From contig JAJEKV010000142.1 in NCBI GenBank assembly GCA_021234155.1, positions 1,484,580 to 1,548,579 of the forward strand: 64,000 bases of DNA, written 5' to 3'. Position 1 is the stretch's first letter, and each line of letters starts with the position of its first letter. A program made the position numbers and the translations under genes. This document shows positions 1 through 12,086 of this stretch, piece after piece. Under the pieces are notes generated by a model. It saw only the letters and a list, made by a program, of their open reading frames with translations. It searched no databases and was not told the origin of the DNA. This stretch comes from Isoetes taiwanensis (Eukaryota > Streptophyta > Lycopodiopsida > Isoetales > Isoetaceae).

Positions 1-3000
1 TAAAGTTCTCGTAATATTTTATTTTTGTTTTTTCATTGGTTATTTTATGACCTATAAGGACTTAAGGGTTTAAAGCTTCAGCGTGCATGTTGACATGAGA
101 ACTGCCTCCCAAACGCAGGCATCCATAATATCCGCCTCCAAACCCTACCGCAGCAGTGGTCAAGTTACAAAGCAAGTGATCAGCTGAATTAAAAAAGAAA
201 ACATGTTGGGTATGTGCTCAAATGTAAGGTTCTTAAATTATTTTGGCTTGCCCACACCAAAATTCCGAGCATGTATCGGATTCTCGCCTAAACTATTTTG
301 GATTTGGCTCAGTAGTTCTCGAAAGCATTATTCGAGGATGTACCTGCACTTCTATCGTGTAGGCTAATTTTACTCTCAAGAAGAGGTGCATGGCTTTATA
401 GGTCCGGCTCTTCCATTCTTTCCTTTTCTGATTTCCCACTCATTATTAGCATCAATAATGGAAGTGTACAAGAAGTTCAACCTATGATCTACACGCTTCT
501 GATTATATTAATTGTTTATACTTTTGAGCAACTAAACTATGATGTCCAAATGATAATGCATTTCTCTGGAAGCAAGATAGAGAAATACAAATTGTCGAAA
601 CATAGCATTAACTTACATTTTTTATGACTTAAATTTATACCATTTTTCAGTCCTATATGTCATTTAACCCATGTAACAAAATTCGACTTTTACATTTAAC
701 CATGTAACTAAATCGCTTTTACAGTAATGACGCCATATAAATTTAGGGCAAATGTTGAAAATAATACATGTCAAATATTATATTATATTACTGGTATCTT
801 TACATATGATCTTATGCATGCCACAAATTGTAAGCTCACTTTAGAAATAGTATTCAAAGAATCTGGTAAAATTACCATTATAAACATGTATTATATATAC
901 ATTAGCATGAAGCATAAATAAGAGGTTTTGACTAAATGCCTATTCTAAATGTTATATCGTGGAATAATTGTTAAAACGACCAATATGTTTGCATTTTCCA
1001 TGTTGTTCAAGTATATTTGATAGAATGGCTCACCGCCACAATAATATGCATGTAGTTGAAGCTGATTTTATATAGTCTTTGGCATCTTCAATACAACTAA
1101 TTTGCATTTCCAAATATTGAAAGTAAGCCTAACTGTGAAAACTAACCTAACCTAACTTCATGCAGATGCCAAATATTCTCAGACCGAGCATATTCAAGCA
1201 ATGCTCCCATCTCTCAAGTAGAGGAATACAAATTGCCGTGAATCTCTAACATTTATTTACATCTTTTAACCCGCGGAACTACATATGCCCATATGAGATT
1301 ATAACATTCCTAAGACTTACAATATAAAATGTCATGCTTTCCAACCTTTATTGGTTTCCATATAACATATGCCTTCTATACATGTCCGCATTGCTATGCT
1401 CACTCTTCACATATGCACTCTCACCGTAACCTCAAAGTGTCTATTTATAAGATCTCAAAAATTGTATCCTTTTAAAGAATGGTTATATGATACCTTACCA
1501 AACCAAGGCAATAACTATATTATTGCTCAAGATCGCCATATCATGCAACTCAGTAGAATTCAATAGTTTAGTATTTATAAAGTTTAGCCTATGTGTTTAG
1601 GGAGTTTAGGGTCAAAAAGATTCATCATATCATGTGACTCGCAAATTTAGAATTAAAACATACTCACACAATATCTTCCATCTCCCATTACGCATAATAA
1701 CCAACATCCAAATTTTCCACTAATTCAATTGCAATTTGTTGACTACTTATTCTTTCAACAAACTAAATTACCACAAGCCCCAACCAATACCCTAAATTGT
1801 ATGTATTCCTTTACCTCTACCCATTCACTCTACATGATGCATTTTATTATGCCCACATCCCTAAACCCTTCATACTTAGCACTCACCATTTTATGGATAA
1901 TGCATTGCATTTCTACATGTTTTCATTCCACCTATGAACTCCATTATGTCTATCTGCTCCACACGCCCGACGACTTCACGCGATCGCCGCGCACGCTTTC
2001 TAGTGTGGTATTGTAAAAATATATCGCATAGCAGATTAGTGTATCTTTGTCAGCCTCTACCAATCAAATAAGATGCTTAGCTTTTCATTATGTCATACTT
2101 GGAATTTTCCAGTCCATGATGCTGGTCTTATGCTTGCAAACCAAAAATTAGCTTTAAAGCTTTAACTACAAGCATCCTTGCAAACGTTTACCACAAGCTA
2201 AACTGTTAGCAGCCTTGTAGTTTTGTATTTCAGTTTAGAATCACCATTTAACTTATAAATATAATGGCTAATAATGAACAGAGGTTCTGCTTTTAATTAA
2301 AACGCCGTTTTATCTAATAATATTCATCCTCGGTTAGGTTTCTGAATGTAAGAGTTGTGTCATTTATCATTACCCCATCCAAAACGGTGAATTCATCAAA
2401 AATTGCCTTTCTGTTGCTTGCTGCCAAAGACTGCCATTTGCTCCTCTTTTGATTACCCATGCCTATCCGCCTGCCGCATTATCCACCACTATCTCCTTAA
2501 TGTTCAAGTAACACTGCAATTCTTCATCTAAGATATACTCATTTAAAGCCTCTTCGCCCGAACTTATGGACCTCGGCCTATCCGAAATAAAAATCCCTAT
2601 CCATTTTATTGGGGAAAACTAACAGTAAAGACATCAGTTTCCTTTCTCGATGCTTAATTCGTAACAAAGTAGGGTCTCATGATCCTCGTATTATTCCTGC
2701 TTAGACCGATAGCTCAAAGTTTTTTAAGCATGCTAAGAGAGTTAGGTGAGATGCTATCCTACCCGGGAGTCGCGGGCTACCGGCCGACCGCCCTTTCTAG
2801 ATCTTCAACTGCCATTCAAGGCTATCTACCAGAGATATCGGATACTTCAATCTCAGTTTTGGCCGCTTTTAGCAACCCTAACCAGTCAAGCGTTAACCGA
2901 CATTACTCTAGTTAGCCTTTAACAATTCCAGGATAATTAGTTTTAAGTAAAATTCATCTTATTGTATAGTTAGAGTCCTTTATTTAACTTATGCTATTAT

Positions 3001-3129
3001 ACCCAGTTTTTATTCACACAAATTTTCTAAGTCGATAATGCAACACATTATATACTATGCTTGTCAAGTGCATAATGTTACATACTATAAACTATGCTTA
3101 TCAAGTGTAAAAACTACATGTCTCACTAT
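1..3129. other. AT-rich spacer, no gene recognised
   Basis: Only short open frames (up to about 95 codons) occur here, with no domain I recognise. Base composition swings from AT-rich (up to about 1100) to C-rich on the plus strand (about 1160-2030), then to a mixed patch near 2680-2915 with a 78-codon frame of no known family. This is probably old transposon-derived spacer, but I cannot assign it. Confidence 0.5.
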
Positions 3130-3250
3130 AAAGAGGCTTTGTAGCTACCCCCTCTTCAAACTTGTTCAAGAGGGCGTCCATCTGCTATAGGGCATTGTAA
3201 AAGTGTATTGTAAATGAAAATTCTTTGTCCTTCAAAAAAAAAAAAAAAAA
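3130..3250 (+). mobile_element. Probable LINE 3' end with poly(A) tail
   Basis: A run of 17 A (3234-3250) follows CTTTGTCCTTC. The same CTTC-before-A(n) ending is seen on the minus strand at 40045-40070 and 46528-46546, the first of which is the tail of a recognisable L1-type LINE. The body upstream is too short or decayed to show coding sequence. The 5' limit given is arbitrary. Confidence 0.4.
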
Positions 3251-5064
3251 TTTTGTGGCCTAAAGGCTTTCCAAGTAAATACATAAGTCCATTACCCATG
3301 GTCAAAGACCTGTGGATATATGATCCCACTCAAAAAATTCCTTGTATTAACCCGTTTATCCATGGTTGAAACCTTTAAAACTTTCGAAGCCCACATTTAT
3401 TGCTTTTTACCCCGTTGAACCATGGTTGAAATGCCTAAATACATCAAATATTGGTAAATGCAGTGGAAATACAATGAAAATACAAGGAAATACTCGACGA
3501 ATATTTCGACGGAAGCTCGCGGACCCTAAAATCCGGAACTCTGTTTCAAATGAAGCCACTCTTGGATGCCCGCCCTTTAGGAACTTAATGATGCTAAAAT
3601 AATACCTAAGTTACCTGAACTACCGAACTGAAGATCTGTATACAAAGGAAACGTTTACAGAGTTTTTTTGAAGGCCCAGACGCGTAAAGTGACTTTAAAT
3701 ACATGTTCAACATGATTTGAAGCTGACCTTGAAGACACATGAGCATTCCTCAGTCTTTGACACTGTTTCGAGATTGAAAGCATGCTTATGTTATTTTCCT
3801 ACATGCCTCTTACTGTGTTCATGACTTGAATAGCAAGAACACAATAATTGTCAGAGTTTAATGCATTCACTTCACAATTAGACATCATTAGAACTTGGAT
3901 AAGACGCAAACTTCATACCTCTGAGGGTGCTTTCCCATGGGACGAAAACCTGCAAATTGTCTTGAGGTTAGGTTGAAGGCTCCAATGTTCCCATGAGCAG
4001 CCTTACTTGCTTGATTCAGGTTTAGGACTTGAGTCACAAAGTATTCTCCACACAATTCTGCGCCTCAGGTTTTTGAACTTAGTACGGCTTTTTCAGGTCT
4101 GCAATTCATGGGAAAGCACCCTAAGGTAAGACAGCTTTTAGTGCTGGGCCAGGTAATTTGAACATGCCGATCATGATTTTGGTTTTACAGCTCCTGGCTG
4201 TAGGAAGTTAGATATGCCAACATACAGCAACTCCACAACTCCAGGAATATTTAAGATCGTGGTGGGAGCAAGGGCAAGAAATGTTAAAAAGGAACGGCCA
4301 TAGATTATAACATGAACCCTCGTATCATCTCTCTACTGCATTATCGAAATCTTCAATGTATTGACAGATTGATTCTATATCCCCTTGTCTTTGAAGAAGG
4401 CTTCACCAGAAATAACAAACGGAATAAATGCTCCCCGCAATAGCAACCAATAATCATTAGCACTGCCCAGATCAGGAACATGTGCCAAAAGGCTATGATA
4501 AGGGTTATTCAGCATGAATACAAGTTTTCACACAGAGTTCATTTCAATTCAAAGCCAGTAAATTTTAAACATCAGCTACGAGCTATCTTACGCCTGAATT
4601 ACAGTGAGCTAAAAATTGGATCACATAATGATGCCATTACAGACCCTGCAAACGTTTCGTTGCGAAAATTGAAATTCAACGTCCTCAGAACTTGGAGCGT
4701 GCTTATATGAAACAAGAAAGAAAGTTTTAAGTAGGTGTCAGCATATATTACCGATACAATTGTTCCAAGACATGCAATCATGCTGAAAATCCCTACAACA
4801 GGGAACTTGAAAAAATGATAACCAGCATGGTGAAATCACCGTGTTCTTGTAATTTATAAACCTGCAAATAATGCTGTCAGTCTAATGGATAATGACATGT
4901 GTTTTAACTAATTTGCAAAGCAAAAAGTCTGTGTCCTTGCATTTCTAAATATCACCTTGCTTGCTCCTGTAATTAAATCGACATCTAAATCGATCATTAC
5001 AGTTACATTACATATGGCAGATCTGATTTGCCCCATATACTCATTTCTAATTTCAAAGATCTAC
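3251..5064. other. Spacer downstream of the proteasome gene
   Basis: No coding exon is recognised. The stretch directly below 5065 should hold the 3' UTR of the minus-strand proteasome gene. A 16-bp perfect inverted repeat lies at 3924-4122 and is listed separately. Confidence 0.5.
3924..4122. repeat. 16-bp inverted repeat, 167-bp spacer
   Basis: AGGGTGCTTTCCCATG at 3924-3939 recurs as its exact reverse complement at 4107-4122. The match does not extend clearly into the spacer, so this could be a fold-back remnant or the ends of a small decayed element. Confidence 0.5.
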
Positions 5065-6800
5065 CTATTGACCAGCAGTGTCTTCAACAGTCTTTCGCCA
5101 AGATAATTCTCTCGCGCCATCCTTATCAACTATTTTTATGATGAAATTTGGCGGTGCAGCAATAAGCCGTTTCTTGATTTCGGCTATGCATCTATCTGCA
5201 AGCTCTAGGGCAGCCTCAAGGTTCATATTCTTCTCGTAATACTTGTCCATGAGAGACAAAATGAAGAAGCCACCTGTCATAAACGATTCAAGCGGGATGT
5301 TTGCAATTCTGACTAAAACATTATAGTGCCAAAAGGATGGTTATAAATCAGGATGCTTACCATAGCCCATAGCTCCCTTATCAACCTTATGCAATGTTGC
5401 AATGTAGTCAAGATAGTACAGTGATGCCCCTTCATCCTTGTCGAACCCAGCAATCATCATATTTACAGAATAGGGATTCTACAAGATGCATGAAATATTT
5501 AGATAGATACACCACCATCATGCAAAAACTTTTCTTCTAAATTTACCATCTCAGTTTTTTCGTTAAAACATGGCCCTACATGATGATTTTGAATCTCTAA
5601 ATTGCAGACTGTTCGTTGGTGGAATAGTGTCTTAGGTTTCCAAAAAGAAGTTCTACACACTGCAAATCATACTATAATGACTCCAAGAACTGCATAGTGC
5701 TTTTTAGGCCGAACTAAGCATAGTACATGAATAATTCCTCCTTTGTGCATGGGATTGTGGTATCATGGATCTTGCCACCCATTGTCAGTGAAGTTGCAGA
5801 GACTTCCCTTAGTGATTCGGTATGCTTTTGTATCTTATTTTTTGCTTTAAACTTGAAGAAGTCCCAAGGTCAGGGATTAACTCCCCTGACATTTGTTCTT
5901 CGCCTATCCATCCACCACTATCCATTCGCCACCACCCAAAAGTTGGATGCCTAGGTATGATCTTACTATGTTGTTTGCAGTCATGCCAGAGGAAGTCTGG
6001 ACTGGTTCAAATCATTCAGAATTAGATGACTGTAGAAAATCAGATATAGCTGAAGAACTAAGGCCGTTGAGTTATATGCTGCTAAGTAGTAAATGTAGAG
6101 AAACCGAAAACAATTAAATTGTAGCTGTATATTCCTAAACTAAGAAACTGAAAACGCTTGAGCTTTAACCTAGTGAAGTTACATCACACTCATTTAATGA
6201 TAAAGACATAAGATTCAAGTAGAGATTGCTGACAGGAAGAATGCTTATATGCTAAACAACTATTAGGCTGGAGTAATAACAATGATGAATGATCAGCTCA
6301 GTACGTTGACATAGGATATCAGTATTCAGCATAATAATTAAGTCAAGTAATTTTGTGATCTACATATTCTGAAAAGCTTAATAATAATAAATGTTTGAAC
6401 ATTTCAAAACAATATGCAAACCTTTCTCAAAGCCAAAGCTAACTCTCCTCTGGTATAATTTGCTGCAGCTGAGGTTGACAATGGAGTACCAGTTCGAAAC
6501 TTATACAAAGCAATATTCTTTTGGATAAACTCCGAAAACTGGACTCTGCATACAAAGATTCAAGAGTCTATAATGTGCTCATTCTCAGATAAAAAGAAAA
6601 AAACAGCAGGAACAAAAGAAAGGGGTATAGAAACAAGGTAACCTGTCCCCATTTTCTCCAGTGGCAGCGAGAAGCTTCTGAGAGTCAAGAATAAGGATCT
6701 TGTCCTCCGAAGTTTTTTGCACGACAATGCTTTGAACTGCGGATGTGTCTGTAACGAGCAGAACAAATCCGTCGCCCTGAAGTCCGAACACGCACTCCAT
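5065..6800 (-). CDS. PBD: 20S proteasome subunit beta type-2 (beta4), 4 exons
   Basis: Non-catalytic beta4 subunit of the 20S proteasome core, acting in nucleus and cytosol. I assembled complement(join(5065..5273,5361..5478,6422..6545,6643..6800)): 609 nt, 202 residues, close to the roughly 204 of Arabidopsis PBD1. All introns are GT-AG: 97, 943 and 87 nt. Exon 1 starts with [12 protein letters not shown], the family N-terminus. It has no propeptide or catalytic Thr1, as expected for beta4. Other family landmarks are [17 protein letters not shown] (residues 19-35), [20 protein letters not shown] (79-98), [19 protein letters not shown] (112-130) and the C-terminal stretch with [17 protein letters not shown]. 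Phases agree at every junction (AG|A, AAG|AAT, G|GT) and there is no premature stop, so the gene looks functional. The identification comes from remembered family sequence; the exon model is read directly from the DNA. This is the safest call in the window. Confidence 0.93.
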
Positions 6801-7166
6801 CTTTTGCAAGAAAATTCGCCAAAAAATTTTTGCGAGCAATAGGGTTTGTATTGGTATATTTGTGAGTAATCGAGTTTGTATTCGTATGTGTGTGTATACA
6901 TGTGGGCGCAACCCTTAAAATTGTTTGGCCTTGATTTGCTTGGGAGAGCATAGCCTGATTCAGCATGTAGTGCGTAGATAATATGTAATCATTTGGGGTG
7001 TATTATCATTTGGGGTGTCCAATAATTTTTTGGGACTGAGGTCTGACAGGCATATGCCGCAGCATATGCCACGCTTTATGAAATTCCAGCCTCAAATGGA
7101 AGTCAAGATGGTCAACCTCTTATATTTGACTTTACCCCTATCACCTAAGCAAACCATTGAAATAAA
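6801..7166. other. 5' flank of the proteasome gene
   Basis: This stretch must contain the 5' UTR and proximal promoter of the minus-strand beta2-type proteasome gene. I see no unambiguous TATA box. The far part (6970-7166) runs into the MITE. Confidence 0.4.
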
Positions 7167-7850
7167 GGGAAATTACCAAAAATAACCTTAATTGTTGACT
7201 TAATTCCCAAAAGCTCCTTCATATTTCTCAAATTCCCAAAATGCCTCTTAATTCTTAAGTATTTTCCAAATAGCCTCCCCTTGTAATTTTAAAAAATCAC
7301 CAAAAAGCTAGAGATAAACCTCCCTATCATTCTAATGCTTTTATAAAAATCGTATTGAAGGTAGAAGCTTTTGTGGGCTTTGTACAAAAGCTACTTTATA
7401 CCCATACATGTTACTTGTAGAGCCTATTTTGCTATTTATATGATGTCCATATCTATCCTCCAAATATTGAATTTCTTTTAAAAATAATGAATACCTACCT
7501 CCCCGCAACATGCTCATCCTCCGGGTAGTTCCCAAAAAGAAAACCCGGATGTGACGTATGCGAGATTGAAGCAGGTATGTACAAGTGCACACGCTTGGTC
7601 TATTTGACATTTCCTCTGCTGTATATTTTCACATAATGATTTTAAAATTTATTTTCCAAATTATTGTCATCCTAAAAAACCACTTCCTCTTACAAAATGA
7701 TTCCTCTATTGTAAATACGCTATTAAGTATTTTAAATTACAAGGGCTATTTCTGTGAAAATATTTAAGAATTACGCATTTTGGGAATTTCAAAAATACAA
7801 AGGGTTTTTGGGAATTGCCAACAATTAAGGTTATGTTGGTAAATTTCCCT
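7167..7850. mobile_element. MITE with about 120-bp terminal inverted repeats
   Basis: The left arm (7167-7290) and right arm (7731-7850) are imperfect reverse complements. Both outer ends read GGGAAATT(T)ACCAA on their own strand and share CCTTAATTGTTG, AATTCCCAAAA and CCTTGTAATTT. The roughly 440-bp core has no transposase; its longest frame, about 89 codons, looks spurious. Long arms starting GGGAAA resemble Mutator-type non-autonomous elements of plants. I could not define a clean 9-11 bp target duplication, as the flanks are AATAA-rich on both sides. Confidence 0.75.
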
Positions 7851-7940
7851 CAATAAATAAAATCTCTCAAATTTGAAAGTTTGACCAAACATCAATGAGC
7901 CCTGGGAGCCTAACCCCAAAGATAAGTTCCGATACTATCC

Positions 7941-7982
7941 AAGCATACTAGGTATCCCACGAGAGGGATGCCTAGTATGCTT
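7941..7982. repeat. 18-bp-arm hairpin with 6-nt loop
   Basis: AAGCATACTAGGTATCCC (7941-7958) faces GGGATGCCTAGTATGCTT (7965-7982) across the loop ACGAGA. There is one mismatch, which would be a G-U pair in RNA. It lies about 90 bp beyond the MITE and is not part of its TIR. Confidence 0.8.
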
Positions 7983-8048
7983 AGTAACAAGCCCATTAAC
8001 AAAAGCAAAAGTACCAAAGATATCATTTCGATACACAATTCTCAGTAA

Positions 8049-8345
8049 CAATTGCAAAGCAACTAAACTCACTGAACACGCCATATTTACAAATAGACAA
8101 TTTCATAAAACAATTGCACCGCTTCAAACTTGTTCAACACGCCACATTTACAAGCATTTACTCATAACCAACTTCGAATCCAAATAAATCAGACTGCTAA
8201 CCAATTGCGTACCGCTTCAAACTTATTCAACACGCCTATTTACAAGCATTTACCACAACCACTCTAAATCCGAAGAAACCACACTCATAACCAATCAAGT
8301 ACCGCCAAACTTATCAACACGCTATTTTAGAAGCAAAACCATACC
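8049..8345. repeat. Tandem array, period about 90 bp
   Basis: Units start at 8049 (short, 62 bp), 8111 (91 bp), 8202 (90 bp) and 8292 (partial). Each begins CAATTGC or CAATCA and carries a variant of ACCGCTTCAAACTTGTTCAA, then CACGCC and ATTTACAAGC. Units have diverged by substitutions and small deletions. This could be a small satellite or internal repeats of a decayed retroelement. Confidence 0.75.
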
Positions 8346-9649
8346 TATTATTTCCCCAACAATAGAAATCCAGATCAAGGTTTATCAACCTACACACAAA
8401 AATCACAAGCCAAATGTAATAGCTAGAACATAAAGATCAGCTCATACCAGCCACTTTGTATGCCAAATGACCGCATCTAGTTGCCGTATTTCTGCACAAG
8501 CAAGACCTCGCAAGGCTCATATGGAGAGCAATAAGATATGCAACTCGTAAACGCACCCCAAATGCTCCCACTCCACAACAGATATGGTAATTGCCAACGA
8601 CACATAAAACCCTCTAAGCCGCTACCTAAACAAGCGTTAAAGGATGCCGCAATCCTACCGGCCCAACCCGGATAACACTATTCACTCTAACTCTGCAAAA
8701 TGTCAGCCTCGTGCTCACCGAGAACACAACAGGTCGATGGGATGCTTGCCATGTTAAAAAGACTCAGTAAAGACACAACAGTTGCTCCACGAATCGTTCC
8801 CATCAGCCTATAACTCCCTTAATTAAAAAACAAACAAAGCTATGAAAACAAAACCCAATTGTACAATGAAAAGGCAACCAAGTTCATCACCCAATGTACC
8901 ATGGTAATTTTATCACCTTTTTGTGCATTGTGGATGAAATCTACACCAGCCGCAAGAACGCCAAATATCATCACCTGCCTACCTATAAGTTAGAAGTATC
9001 ATGAATATCCTCGGTTATTACCCTTGTTCATCGCCAGAATACAGTATCATCCCAATACGCCTCCTCCTGTGCCCAATCCTTTCCCACGTACAAACCCTGG
9101 CCGGGTAGCCAAATAAAATGGTCCTCAAGAACCGATGGCATGCAATGACTAGATTGAGCAGACTCTCCACATGCAAAATGACACACCTGCAAGCTCATCG
9201 ATATGGGCGTGTTGGGAGGATAATCCAAGAACTAGTAAGGTAAACTTTCCTAACTTAAATCTATCCCCTGTATACAAATTAGCAAATAATCACAGCTCCC
9301 TGCACTAATAAAACGCGTACCGACCAACAAGTTTTGCTATCTACACAATCCAAATTTTTGTATCACCACTCTCCCATCTTAAATACAACCTTACCTTCTC
9401 GGGATGGTAGCCTCACTCACATTATGAAGATGGCGGGTATATAATGAACTTTTCCCCACATCCTTCATACAAGACTCCAATCATACCCCTCAAAACATCA
9501 AGACGAAGTATATGGGCTTTGGTATACCAATATCACATCGAGGCTTAGGTAAAACCCAAATTGAAATCTCTTCTTTTTATGAAGCTGCGATTTCATTAAT
9601 TTGAGAGAGAATAACGCACTTTGAGAATTTCAAGAACAATTTAATTTGC
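8346..9649. other. Spacer, no gene recognised
   Basis: No domain or convincing exon on either strand. A 66-codon minus-strand frame at 9028-9228 has no family I know. Probably part of the repeat-rich block that runs to about 14.5 kb. Confidence 0.4.
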
Positions 9650-10300
9650 TCAAGCAATTCACAATACTTTCAAGCCCCAAGATACATGAGGCCGCTAGCG
9701 ATACAATATATCCATACAAATTATGTATATTAGGTACTTGTAATGCGTACATGATACTTGTACACGCCAATAATGGCTTACAATTAACATCAATAATGGT
9801 ATCACTATAAAAAGCAAACCTGAATTGGTAGAGGTCATTCATCTCCCATGGCTTTCGGCCCCAAGCACATCCAAAACCATCAAGTGCTGGGCATGAGCTA
9901 CACAATGATCTTGGTGAATGCGGAGAAAGAGTGCGTCAAACTTGATCCCTATCTCTAAGAATCCAAAAGCCGATGGTCCCGAGATTCATCAGCCTCGAGC
10001 CCATCCTCACAAGGCTGTGATCCACCTTATATTGGTTTCCCCGATCAGAGATCTATGAGTTGAATGCCATCACCCTCACAGTGTTGATGATGAGTGAATC
10101 GCTGATGACTTGTGTACCAAGTAAGGATATAATGATATAAGCACTTCAAAATATAACAGATTGTACCAAACGGAGTGTTGCATCACTGCTTCAAAGATTC
10201 CCTTGAAAAAAAAAACACCGATTTAAAATGATCATTTTCAAAAGAAGTTGGGATTTCAAGTGAAACAAACTACTTTATTGTGCATTTCGACTCTTTTGAA
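9650..10300. repeat. Diverged long direct repeat, copy 1
   Basis: Pairs with 12830-13410 on the same strand. Shared blocks, in the same order, include CTTGTACACGCCAATAATGG, AGGTCATTCATCTCCCATGG, CATCAAGTGCT, CTTGATCCCTA, TGATCCACCTTAT and GATGAGTGAATC. Identity is patchy (I judge about 65-70% by eye). Two copies about 3.2 kb apart could be old LTRs or independent insertions of one element. Confidence 0.6.
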
Positions 10301-10457
10301 GTGATAATCTTGCATTTGTAGAAAAGAGCACTTGAAATGGCAAAATTCCGCATATTAATACACGAGGAATATGATCAAGTGAATTCGAGGACATCCAAAA
10401 AAACGTAAAAATAAAAAAAAAAAAACAATTTATTAATTTTGTTAAAACAGCTTTAGT

Positions 10458-10574
10458 AAAAGTGTATTCCTAATACACTTTTGTTTTGCTTAGAAGCCAA
10501 AAGTGTATTCCGAATACACATTGGACTAGTGCTTTACAAAAAGCCAGCGTATTCCTGAATACACCTTGGCTTCT
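10458..10574. repeat. Cluster of three nested short palindromes
   Basis: The motif GTGTATTC/GAATACAC recurs three times as a hairpin. AAAAGTGTATT faces AATACACTTTT with a 3-nt loop (10458-10482). GTGTATTC faces GAATACAC with a 1-nt centre (10503-10519). GTATTC faces GAATAC (10549-10562). The last two sit inside an outer 9-bp inverted repeat, AGAAGCCAA (10492-10500) and TTGGCTTCT (10566-10574). Confidence 0.75.
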
Positions 10575-10734
10575 AAAAACATTTCTTGCTACTTTAAGAA
10601 AACTTTAAAAATGAACGCTCACGTTCGCGGAAGTTCCTGACATCTCTTCGCTGCAAACTCTTTATCAACCACCTTCAAGTAGCAGGCCTTCCTTCGGCAT
10701 GTCCATGTCCTGTAAAGCCCCGTGATTTTCCGCA

Positions 10735-12086
10735 TCAGATCGCTTCTTCGACGCCGTAACCTTTCTTCTTTCTCAGACCTTCCCTTTTACTTTTTAATTC
10801 ACCACGCCAACATGGTAAAATTTCATTTTGTAGGTCCTTTTTAATATCCGCATCTGCGAACAAAACAAGGTTAGTTTCTCGCATGGCTATTCCGCACGAA
10901 AAGAAACTTCTACCCCCGGCCGGCTCTCGGGCGGCTAGTTGAAACCACCAGCCATGCTGCATGAGAGACCGCCATTTGGCCAGTTTCCATCGCACTTAAG
11001 GCAAAGACTCCACAACAAGCACGCCTTTCCTTTCGGGCCTAACGTAGTATGCCGCAAGTTCTTCAAATCTTCCATATTTTTCCTAAAAATTATACTCCCC
11101 TGCGGTATGAATTCCGATCTTGTCGAATTTAAGCTCATCTTTAATTTGTACTCGCTTGTCGCGATTATGGGTGTTGGCAATCCATTTTTGCTTCCTCGTT
11201 TGGTGAGACCACAGAAATCATGCGACAAGACGTAGAGGTACCCCGGATTTTTTCTTTTTCTTTGTACAACGCTTCTTCTTGCCTTGAAGCTATGATTTCC
11301 CAAGACGTAGTGTGTGTACATTGCCAGTCATATTCCCGGTTTGATATTGCTCCCTGGCCAACAAGGACAACTATTGGGGCGACATGAGCATTTGATTGCT
11401 CCTAATTCCGCCTTCAAGTTTCTCAAGTGGTTTCCGGGTGAGATGATCCCCTTGGGGCACTGCTAGTCACAGAAGATAAATTACCCTTGTACAAATTTTT
11501 CTCTCGCTAATAACTCCCATTCTTTCGTGAGGTCTTATCAACCTTCTTTTCCTTTTATTGCAACCCTGAGCTTTTCCTTTCCCCTTTGTTTTTAGGTTTC
11601 CCCTGGACTCTCACAGGATTTCAAGTCAAGCCAGATTTCTTTTCGCTTCTTTTGGTTCTTAGCAGCCTATGGTCTCTCTTGGCTTGCTAAGTTTCTTTGG
11701 GCTTCGCCAAGCAGGGGTTCTTCCTCCTTCTTCCCTCAAAAACTTTATCCTCGATGACCCCTCGAAGAAACCAAAGTGTAAGGTGGTGATTGTGATCTTT
11801 CTCTCCACTGATTGCTCCTGACTCACCTAATAAAGAAAAGTCCGCCAGGCCGAAACAAACCCCGCTTCTTAACATGAACATGTGCTTCGCTTTTGTCCCA
11901 GAGGTGTGAAAAGAATTTGTACAGCGTTTGGTTGCACACCCACAATTTTAAAGAATGCAATGTCCACAACAATGAAGCCTTTGGGAGGTCTTGAAGGATA
12001 GCTCTCCCACCTCCTGTCCTGGGCAGAACCCTGGGAGACATCTTTATTGTCCCAAGGTTAACAAACATGGAGCTTCCAGGCTGCAT
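10735..12086 (-). other. Unidentified open frames in a GC-richer patch
   Basis: Several overlapping minus-strand frames (86 codons at 10735-10995, 128 at 10935-11321, 64 at 11687-11881, 87 at 11823-12086) lie in a stretch richer in GC than its surroundings and between two long direct repeats. Translations are rich in Arg, Lys and Ser, but I recognise no domain. They may be broken pieces of a retroelement internal region. Frames are interrupted, so no intact protein is claimed. Confidence 0.3.

Noticed and set aside
5727-6117. Overlapping plus-strand frames in the proteasome intron
   Set aside because: They lie in the 943-nt intron, overlap each other in three frames and have no domain.
8049-8345. 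CRISPR-like array
   Set aside because: The whole unit repeats, with diverged copies and no unique spacers. The genome is eukaryotic.
10735-12086. An undescribed multi-gene system on the minus strand
   Set aside because: Frames overlap and are interrupted, no conserved motif was seen, and flanking direct repeats favour a decayed mobile element.
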